Positions 44,163 to 51,457 of a DNA stretch of 51,457 nt are shown in pieces. Both the position numbers and the translations under genes were made by a program. Location of the stretch: assembly GCA_018398765.1 (NCBI GenBank), contig JAHBMJ010000286.1:1-51457 (forward strand). Reading direction: 5' to 3'. Under the pieces are notes generated by a model that was not told the DNA's origin, ran no database searches, and worked only from the letters and a program-made list of their open reading frames with translations. Each line of letters opens with the position of its first letter. The first letter of the stretch is position 1. This DNA is from Chromera velia. Lineage: Eukaryota > Sar > Chromeraceae.

Positions 44163-45035
44163 TATCCCCGTGTCACTATCGACTGAAACTTTTTAGGAGA
44201 TTCAAGTTCAGCCTAAGTTCTGCGCTTTTCACCTATAAAGTTCAAGTCTATTCCGAAGTTCTGCGCTAGGTCAATCTTTACTGGTGTTCAATACCACAGT
44301 GTAACCACACCTTGCCGTACATACAGTACGTTTTCTATACAAATGTCATCGTCACTCTCATCGAGGACTTCATTCTTAAAAATGCAAATGATACTCAAAT
44401 TTGAAGGGCCTTCTTTTGTAGCAACACAAATACAACACAAAGATCCCGAGCCTGGCAATGCTCTGATCTGTTTTTTGCTTCTCTTTCTATGTTTTGTTGA
44501 CTCTGAGTCTCTGTGAGATACAAAAGAGTACAGAAGAGAAAAGACACTCAGGTGCATTTATAGAAAGATTTGTACAAATCGGTACAAATTGAGAAAGAAC
44601 GCTTACAAAAGTATTAAAATCTGATAGTTAGTCTTTTTTTAGGTCTTTTTCCTGCGCGAGGCTCCTAGCTAGTGCCTCCTACTATTTTGAGGCAGCGACG
44701 TATTAGTCAAATGCAACTACGTTTTTCCGCTCTTTTTACTTCGTAACGGCCGAAAATCCCTCTGTTGTCGTCAATTTTCATACTTTCAATTCCCTTTCAG
44801 CTTCCTCTTCTGTGAGACTGTCTAAACCCCTAGCTAACCCCCCTTCTTCTTCACTGCATCTCTACTAACTTCGTCACATCGACATCGGTCGACACTCTGC
44901 GGCTTTTGACCATAGCATCCTGCGAAGTTCTGCACCCCTTATCTCAAAGCACACTTCGAAGTTCTGCAACAAAGTTCAAGACTATTCCGAACTTCCGCAG
45001 CCTCAGTTCAAGGAGTCGATAGTGATAAAGGGGTA
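44163..45035. mobile_element. Degraded TIR transposon remnant with subterminal repeats
   Basis: Inverted ends of 22 bp match at 18 positions and share TCACTATCGACT (44173-44184 and, inverted, 45014-45025). The flanking octamers CTTAAAGG and CTCAAAGA agree at six of eight positions, suggesting an old 8-bp duplication. GAAGTTCTGC occurs repeatedly near both ends, and TTCAAG(A/T)CTATTCCGAA occurs at 44240-44256 and 44974-44991. Such subterminal repeats bind transposase in hAT elements. No transposase frame remains in the 873 bp. Confidence 0.65.
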
Positions 45036-45132
45036 CTCAAAGACACGACTCAATCACTTATAATTATCACTTATCACTTCTCTCTTTTTTTTTTAATCAT
45101 GATTTCATTTATTTTTTCTTAATTAATACTCG

Positions 45133-45452
45133 AGTAAAATTTGACATGATGCATGCGCAGCGTCAGTATGTGTGCGTGTCCGGCTGTGTCAGGTATGCAA
45201 AGGTATCACGCGCTGTATGAGAGTAATTTGCGTATTTCATGTGCATGAATAATTCTGTTCATACTTCCATGTATGCAGAAATCCATGCAGAGTGAATTCA
45301 ATTAATACAAAGACCAAAAGTTGAGCCAAACAGAGGCATGAATGCAAATAGTGAACTGATCCATGAAGTCTCACTCCATCTGACGGAGCCAATAACCTTC
45401 TGATAATAAAATGGCCAGGGTGTGCTAAGGGACACAGTCCCTATATTTCTAC
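45133..45452 (+). repeat. LTR 1 of the tandem element
   Basis: Starts AGTAAAATTTGACATG and ends CCTATATTTCTAC; the primer binding site follows directly at 45453. Confidence 0.85.
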
Positions 45453-45470
45453 TGGTGACATCAGCGAGAG
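45453..45470 (+). promoter_or_regulatory. Primer binding site, first body
   Basis: TGGTGACATCAGCGAGAG directly follows LTR 1. The second body has TGGTGATGCCAGCGAGAG at 47619-47636. The TGG fits the CCA end of a tRNA; the tRNA itself is not identified and differs from that used by elements A and B. Confidence 0.55.
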
Positions 45471-45505
45471 TCAGATGAACAACAGTTGATTGAGTAGAGA
45501 CTAAA

Positions 45506-46816
45506 ATGTTAGAGTCAAAGAAAGAAGCAGAGAAACCTCTAGGGGAGTATCCCTTTATTAATCGAAACGTAGAAAAGTGGAGAAAGAGCACAGTGTGCAT
45601 CCGAAACTCCAATATCAGACTGTTTGGCAAGACAGAGGAGGAGGTTGCACAATAGGATTTCAATCAGTTGTTGTTCGTATGTCAAGACCATCCGAAGGCA
45701 GGTCCAGCAGCTGATACTGTCTACAGAAGAAAAGAGGATGGTGATAATACGTTGAAGTCAGGCATAGGTCTAAACTGGGCAATCTTCTGGAAAAAGTGTG
45801 TTGATGCCCTTATTTCTGAGATCTACACCGCTCTCCAGTTTGTGGACGAACAGAAAAGAGACGAAGTCAATCAGGAATGGGCAAGAGCAGCTGATATGGG
45901 TTTTGAGGTCTACTCGTTTTAAGAAGTCATGGTCAAGTACGAGAACCTCAACAAACGGATCAAAAACGCCGGTGCGGACGATGATACCACCGATCACACC
46001 AGAGCCCTCGCTGTTCGTAAGTCCATCCCTAAATAGTACTAGGTCCTCTGGTCTATATAGATAACCCAAGATCAGTACAACGACCCAGACAAACTAATAG
46101 ATAAGTGCAGAGCCATGGCAGGTAAGACAAACTGCAACAGCTTTGCAACAGTCAGTCACCTCGAACTAAACCCAGCAGCAGCAGCAGCCATCCGTGTGAC
46201 CGGGGAGTTCAAAAGTATAAACTATATTGGTGGGACTGGCAACCCTCCCCTGAATTACGGAGGCAGAGGGGGGAGAGATGGAAACGCAGGAAAAGGAAAA
46301 GGTGGAGGATTCCATGGAAGATATCAAACTGCCTCCGGATCCTTCAACATCAATTCCAACTTCAATCCCTAGTCTGAGAGCAATAAGCAGCAGCAACAAA
46401 ACAAGTGCCCTGGTTGTGTTTGACAAGGGGGGCATGATGAAGGATACGACTGCAGGGGACTGAAGCATTGGTATGCGTATTGCAAATCAGTTGGGCACTT
46501 TGAGAGGGCGTGTCCCGATATCCGCAGGAAACACGTAGAGAGAGGCAGAGCGAGGGGGAGAGGGGGTGGACCCCCAGCACGAGGGGGTGCGCAAGTGGGG
46601 GGACAAGGGCCTGCTCCGCACGTGGCATTGTATATGTGCAACTCTAGGTGCAACTACTCCGCAAGTCCCCCTGTGCCTCCCGGCTACTCAGCCATGATGA
46701 CTACACCTTCATTTCTCTTTATGAAAGCATTGGGGGATGTGGAGAACCCGACTTTCCGAGTCGGTGAGGTTTTGGGAAAGGCAGAGGAAGGAACCGGCTT
46801 TGGAGACAGCTGGTAA
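45506..46816 (+). pseudogene. Gag-like protein, first body, several stops
   Basis: The frame starts MLESKKEAEKPLGEYPF. It carries stops near 45653 (TAG) and 45920 (TAA), the pair of TAGs at 46034-46042, and others, including TGA at 46421-46423. Near the end a knuckle reads YAYCKSVGHFERAC, with its first Cys changed to Tyr. A Gly/Arg-rich tail follows. No protease or reverse transcriptase is seen. Confidence 0.7.
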
Positions 46817-46834
46817 AGAGAGCAATGGAGGGAC

Positions 46835-47205
46835 TGAGTGGCAGTGTAGGGAGACACACCTACTCTTCTTCACTTCTTTTCAATCAGGCATACATGTGTA
46901 GGGGTGCAGGGAGTCACATTCACACATCTAACAAAGTTAATCAGTGCAGGGCGTCACTGAGAAGGAAGTTAACCATACAGTGCAGGGCGTCACTGTGAAA
47001 CGGAAGTATACATACACATCCAGACAATTAATCAGTGCAGGGCGTCACTGATAATTAGACAGCCTGAGGCAGTGCGGAGTGTCACTGACTGATATACAAA
47101 CAGTGCGGGGCGACACTGATGGAAACACAAACACAGAAAAAAATACAAACAGTGCGGAGCGTTATTATTTCTGACAGTACTGCGGAGCATCGGTACTGGT
47201 TAAAT
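46835..47205 (+). repeat. Array of small hairpins, first body
   Basis: About nine short inverted repeats share a loop like GCAGGGCGT or GCGGAGCGT. Examples are TCAGTG..CACTGA at 46941-46960, ACAGTG..CACTGT at 46977-46996, TCAGTG..CACTGA at 47032-47051, CAGTG..CACTG at 47070-47087 and 47101-47118, and CAGTAC..GTACTG at 47175-47198. The array lies between gag and the polypurine tract. Confidence 0.8.
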
Positions 47206-47298
47206 CAAATTCATGAAAGCAAACCTGCATGCATCAAATTTCGAAATTCATTTCTCTGATCTTGTGATTGAACAATCATCTCCAAAATGAGGGGGGTA

Positions 47299-47618
47299 AG
47301 TGAAATTTGACATGATGCATGCGCAGCATCAGTATGTGTGCGTGTCCGGCTGTGTCAGGCATGCAAAGGTATCGTGCGCCGTGTGAGAGTAATTTGCGTA
47401 TTTCATGTGCATGAATAATTCTGTTTATACTTCCATGTATGCAGAAATCCATGTAGAGTGAATTCAATTAATACAAAGACCAAAAGTTGAGCCAAACAGA
47501 GGCATGAATGCAAATAGTGAACTGATCCATGAAGTTTCACTCCATCTGACGGAGCTAATAACCTTCTGATAATAAAATGGCCAGGGTGTGCCAAGGGACA
47601 CAGTCCCTATATTTCTAC
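47299..47618 (+). repeat. LTR 2 of the tandem element
   Basis: Preceded by the polypurine tract ATGAGGGGGGTA and followed directly by a primer binding site, so it serves as 3' LTR of the first body and 5' LTR of the second. Confidence 0.85.
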
Positions 47619-47670
47619 TGGTGATGCCAGCGAGAGTCAGATGAACAACAGTTGATTGAGTAAAACTGAA

Positions 47671-48972
47671 ATGTCAAAGTCAAAGAAAGAAGCAAAGAAA
47701 CCTCTGGGGGAGTATCCTTTTATTAATCGAAACGTAGAAAAGTGGAGAAAGAACATAGTGTGCATCCGAGACTCCAATGTCAGACTATTTGGCAAAACAG
47801 AGGAGGAGGTTGCACAATGGGATTTCAATCAGTTGTTGCTTGCATGTCAGGACCATCCGAAGGCAGGTCCAGCAGCTGATACTGTCTATAGGAGAAAAGA
47901 GGATGGTAACAATACGTTGAAGTCAGGCATGGGTCCAAACCGGGCAATCTCCTGGAAGAAGTGCGTTGATGCCCTTATTTCTGAGATCTACACCGCTCTC
48001 CAGTTTGTGGACGAACAGAAAAGAGACGAAGTCAATCAGGAATGGGCGAGAGCAGCTGATGTGGGTTTTGAGGTCTACTTGTTTCAAGAAGTTGTGGTCA
48101 AGTACGAGAACCTCAACAAACGGACCAAAAACGCCGGTGCGGAGGATGATACCACCGATCACACCAGAGCCCTCGCTGTTCATAAGTCCATCCCTAACTA
48201 GTACTAGGTCTTCTGGTCCACACAGATGACCCAAGATCAGTACAACGACCCAGACAAACTAATGGATAAGTGCAAAGCCATGGCAGGCAAGACAAACTGC
48301 AACAGCTTTGCAACAGTCAGTCACCTCAAACCAAATCCAGCAGCAGCAGCAGCCATCCGTGTGACCGGAGAGTTCAAAAGTATAAACTACGTTCAACTTG
48401 GTGGGACTGGCAACCCTCCCCTGAATCACGGAGGCAGAGGGAGGAGAGGTGGAAACGCAGGAAAAGGAAAAGGTGAAGGATTCCATGGAGGATATCAAAC
48501 TGCCTCTAGGTCCTTCAACATCAATTCTAACTTCAATCCCTGGTCTGAGAGCAATAAGCAGCAGCAACAAAATGAGTGCCCCGGTTGTGCTTGACAATGG
48601 GGGCATGATGAAGGATACGACTACAGGGGACTGAAGCATTGGTGTGCGCATTGCGAATCAGTTGGGCACTTTGAGAGGGCGTGTCCCGATATCCGTAGGA
48701 AACACGCAGAGAGAGGCAAAGCGAGGGGGAGAGGGGGTAGACCCCCAGCACGAGGGGGTACACAAGTGGGGGGACAAGGGCCTGCTCCGCACGTGGTATC
48801 GTACATGTACAACTACTCCGCAAGTCCCCCTGTGCCTCCCGGCTACTCAGCCATGATGACCGCACCTTCATTTCCCTTTATGAAAGCATTGGGGGATGTG
48901 GAGAACCCGACTTTCCGAGTCGGTGAGGTTTTGGGAAAGGCAGAGGAAGGAACCGGCTTTGGAGACAGCTAG
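47671..48972 (+). pseudogene. Gag-like protein, second body
   Basis: The frame starts MSKSKKEAKKPLGEYPF and is open for about 175 codons. It meets TAG TAC TAG at 48199-48207, reopens with MTQDQYNDPDKLMDKC, and has a TGA at 48592-48594 just after CPGCA. The CCHC zinc knuckle WCAHCESVGHFERAC (C-x2-C-x4-H-x4-C) is intact here. A frame change near the start of the glycine-rich region is also likely. The knuckle supports a nucleic-acid-binding Gag protein; the stops at the same places as in the first body are notable. Confidence 0.75.
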
Positions 48973-48997
48973 TAAAGAGAGCAATGGAGGGACTAAG

Positions 48998-49360
48998 TGG
49001 GAGTGCAGGGAGACACACCTACTCTTCTTCACTTCTTTTCAATCAGGGATACATGTATGGGGGTGCAGGGAGTCACATTCACATATCCAACAAAGTCAAT
49101 CAGTGCAGGGCGTCAATGAGAAGGAAGTTAACCATACAGTGCAGGGTGTCACTGTGAAACGGAAGTATACATACACATCCAGACAATCAATCAGTGCAGG
49201 GCGTCACTGATAATTAGACAGGCAGTGCGGAGCGTCACTGACTGATACACAAACAGTGCGGAGCGACACTGATGGAAACACAAACACAGAAAGAAATACA
49301 AACAGTGCGGAGCGTTATTATTTCTGACAGTACTGCGGAGCATCGGTATTGGTCAAATCA
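48998..49360 (+). repeat. Array of small hairpins, second body
   Basis: Same order of inverted repeats as in the first body: 49100-49119, 49138-49156, 49191-49210, 49223-49240, 49254-49271 and 49328-49351. One stem is broken (CAATGA in the first), and one retains pairing by a G-U pair (CAGTAC with GTATTG). Confidence 0.8.
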
Positions 49361-49451
49361 AATTCATGAAAGCAAACCTGCATGCATCAAATTTCGAAAC
49401 TCATTTCTCCGATCTTGTGATTGAACAATCATCTCTGAAATGAGGGGGGTA

Positions 49452-49771
49452 AGTGAAATTTGACATGATGCATGCACAGCGTCAGTATGTATGCGTGTCC
49501 GGCTGTGTCAGGCATGCAAAGGTATCGCGCGCCGTGTGAGAGTAATTTGCGTATTTCATGTGCATGAATAATTCCTTTCATACTTCCATGTATGCAGAAA
49601 TCCATGCAGAGTGAATTCAATTAATACAAAGACCAAAAGTTGAGCCAAACAGAGGCATGAATGCAAATAGTGAACTGATCCATGAAGTCTCACTCCATCT
49701 GACGGAGCCAATAACCTTCTGATAATAAAATGACCAGGGTGTGCCAAGGGACACAGTCCCTATATTTCTAC
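49452..49771 (+). repeat. LTR 3 of the tandem element
   Basis: Third 320-bp copy, followed by the target copy ACTCG at 49772-49776. Confidence 0.85.
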
Positions 49772-49951
49772 ACTCGTATAGTGAGAAAACTACGTGATCA
49801 CGTATAGCTGTCATAAAGTGTTCTACGACATGTGTATACTTCTGACTCGCCGTTCTGGCCGAAAAGGGAGATATCAGAGGTGATGTAGAACCTTCATAAA
49901 ATCTTCCCTAACATTTTCTTCGCTTCACAGTTTTGATATGCATGCTAAACG

Positions 49952-50188
49952 ATGTCATTTCCCTATAAATTACCATACATGATTCGTAAGATGAAAGACA
50001 AATCTAACTTAGACTTACTTACTCCGTCCAAAACAAAACAAGAAGAAAACATAATTAAAGTTTTAGTAAGACATGTTGTATCTGTATATATGGGAGGCGG
50101 ATCTTTTTATTCTAAAAATGTATACACTCACTACTTCCTCACGGAATTAGCGGATGCTAGACTAGTTTCTCGCTCACGCAGTGAATGA
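49952..50188 (+). CDS. AT-rich 78-residue frame, organelle-like codon use
   Basis: ATG to TGA, beginning MSFPYKLPYMIRKMKDK and later IIKVLVRHVVSVYMGGG. Codons end mostly in A or T (AAA, TTA, GTA, AGA, TAT), unlike the GC-rich genes on both sides. I do not recognise the protein. A piece of plastid DNA inserted in the nucleus is one explanation; an AT-rich spacer open by chance is another. Confidence 0.35.
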   Translation: MSFPYKLPYMIRKMKDKSNLDLLTPSKTKQEENIIKVLVRHVVSVYMGGGSFYSKNVYTHYFLTELADARLVSRSRSE

Positions 50189-50761
50189 GGGTTTTGTTAT
50201 ACATGCACAAGGTTCCACGCCATCCCCTTGCTTTGAAATAAACCTAAATAAACCGTTTCGTCCGCTATGTCCCCTACTATGCCATACGATTTGCTTTACT
50301 AGGAGTTTGCTTTACTACGAGTTTACTTTGGAGTTCTTTTTGTTTTGTTTGTTGGCCCGAAGGCCGCAAAAATTCCTAATACGCATTGAATGCATTCCCC
50401 ACACGGCAATCTTTAGTAAAAGGCGAAAGATTGATACGTGATGCGGTGAATGCTGCGATACGCAGGGGAAGGAATCTAATGCCGCACTGGCAGCATTCCG
50501 GTTTTTCGGAGGAAAAAAAAAACATGCATGCGGTCGGGTGTTCGCCGTCTCCGCGAATTCCCGTCTCCTTGACTGCATGTCTGCTCTGGCAGTGCAGACC
50601 CATCGTTTACCAGCCCGTTTCCTTCTGTTGAACGGAGACGAAGAAGAGAAGCCAATAGGCACCACAGTCTTCTTTTGTCTGACAACAATTTTGAGCGCCA
50701 GATTCTTCGGTCAATTTTTGATTTACAGTCCTTGAGCAGCGGTCTGGCTTGTCGTGAACTA
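50189..50761. other. Spacer upstream of the transporter
   Basis: AT-rich to about 50350, then mixed. No gene is recognised. The frame of the transporter stays open upstream of its ATG to 50675, so a 5' exon ending here cannot be ruled out. Confidence 0.4.
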
Positions 50762-51421
50762 ATGGTACGAGCTGCAATTCCGGTAAGGGGACAAAGCAAG
50801 TCTCCCAAAGGGGGTGCAGCTGCGGCGCCCTCATTGCCAGCTCGAGCTCCTTCTGAGGGTCCAAAAGAAAGTCCAAAAGTCCCGAGCAGTTTCTCTCTTC
50901 CCCCATGGTACATTTTCTTGAGCGGTGTCGTCCAACTGTTCGTCGCATCAGGAGTGCTTCATGGTTTTCCGTCCTTCCGTCAGATGCTCTTGGCTGAGGG
51001 ATACAAACGATCTCTCTGTCCCGAGGAAGATGAGCTCTGCGATGACGTCAGTAGGGAGAGGGGGAGGAAGTGTTCGTTGCCGTCTCCTCATCAAGCCGAG
51101 CCGTCTCCGAAATGTTTATTTGTTCGTGGTCATGTTCCCTTGTAAACCTGACCTCCATTTTTTCCGTTCTCTTTTCCGTCTCGTTTATGTTATCTGTTTT
51201 TGCGTCCTGCAGCGCTCTCGGGAGCTTCTGAGCATCTACACGAACTCAGTTGTGCCTGCGACCCTGGGGTTCCTCCTGGCTGGATTTGCCCTGCCTGTCT
51301 TGGGTCCTCGGTTCTGCAACCTGCTCAGCCTGGCGCTTCATCTGGTTGCACACGCACTGATGGGAATGAGTGGGGAGGACCCGGAAGGCATCGTTCCGAA
51401 TAGAGACTGGATGGCTTCGGG
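50762..51421 (+). CDS. MFS transporter resembling SLC43, 5' exons
   Basis: Exon 50762-51046 starts at ATG and joins 51213-51421 in phase 0 (donor GTCAGT, acceptor CGTCCTGCAG). The second exon ends before GTGAGT in phase 2 and the rest lies beyond the window. After a Gly/Pro/Ala-rich cytosolic lead, the first membrane segment reads IFLSGVVQLFVASGVLHGF and is followed by LLAEGYKRSLC, as in the SLC43 group of amino-acid carriers (GW.S....L..EG....LC). The second exon contributes two more hydrophobic segments around ATLGFLLAGFALPVLGPR. The substrate cannot be told from this part. Confidence 0.65.
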
Positions 51422-51438
51422 GTGAGTGGGTAGGGGCA

Positions 51439-51457
51439 GGGGGGGGGGGGGGGGGGG
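51439..51457 (+). repeat. G homopolymer at the window end
   Basis: Nineteen Gs end the sequence. A run of this kind at a sequence end often marks a poorly read contig edge. Confidence 0.8.

Larger units (their letters stand above)
45133..49771 (+). mobile_element. Tandem gag-only LTR retroelement, LTR-body-LTR-body-LTR
   Basis: Three 320-bp LTRs (45133-45452, 47299-47618, 49452-49771) enclose two bodies of 1846 and 1833 bp that are about 94% alike. A single 5-bp duplication ACTCG flanks the whole (45128-45132 and 49772-49776). Each body starts with a TGGTGA primer binding site, holds a gag-like frame and a hairpin array, and ends in a G-rich polypurine tract (ATGAGGGGGGTA). No pol is present. 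The arrangement is what unequal recombination between LTRs of one element would leave, so the copies need not be separate insertions. Confidence 0.88.

Noticed and set aside
46835-47205. CRISPR-like array
   Set aside because: Spacing and units are irregular, each unit is an inverted repeat in itself, and the array lies in a eukaryotic LTR element.
45133-49771. Minus-strand frames within the LTRs, repeated three times
   Set aside because: They are short, lie wholly in LTR sequence and match no protein; repetition only reflects the LTR copies.

Overview
This window looks like nuclear DNA of a unicellular eukaryote. Genes are broken into many short exons with GT..AG introns, introns and spacers are full of microsatellites, and retrotransposon and MITE remains lie between the genes. 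A chromerid-type alga (Chromera or Vitrella) would fit the mix of extracellular CCP/HYR domains, abundant TGCATGC motifs and LTR elements. That placement is an inference; nothing here proves it. The gene models were built by hand from domain recognition and from splice phases that agree across all exons.

Layout. 1-1350: 3' end of a LINE-type retrotransposon. 2279-8423: an LTR retrotransposon (element A, 5-bp duplication ACATG) with a second one (element B, 5-bp duplication CGTGC) nested inside it. 8557-13274: 3' part of a seven-exon gene for an extracellular CCP/HYR protein, with one in-frame TAG and a MITE in an intron. 13454-15162: decayed reading frames, three tandem 90-96 bp repeats, and a ubiquitin pseudogene split by a second MITE. 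18581-19567: a TOPRIM/OLD-like protein. 20895-22036: a lysine-rich frame broken by a 152-bp tandem duplication. 23504-30783 (minus): a seven-exon gene for a 1201-residue helical/Kelch/pRiA4b-ORF3/MYND protein. Part of it is present twice in the assembly with Ns at the joins, almost certainly an artefact. 32763-37022 (minus): a Gfo/Idh/MocA oxidoreductase of the dihydrodiol dehydrogenase type, in at least ten exons. 37861-39204: a divergently placed protein kinase with a frameshift. 42145-42986: last exons of a disordered protein. 44163-45035: a degraded TIR transposon. 45133-49771: a three-LTR tandem retroelement carrying two gag-only bodies, each followed by an array of small hairpins. 49952-50188: an AT-rich, organelle-like frame. 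50762-51421: 5' exons of an MFS transporter resembling SLC43, cut by the window end.

The genes are ordinary eukaryotic single genes on both strands and show no sign of acting as one pathway. The most notable points are the Kelch/pRiA4b/MYND architecture, the ubiquitin fossil with a MITE in it, the nested and tandem non-autonomous LTR elements, and the hairpin array whose stems vary with pairing kept while the loops stay constant.
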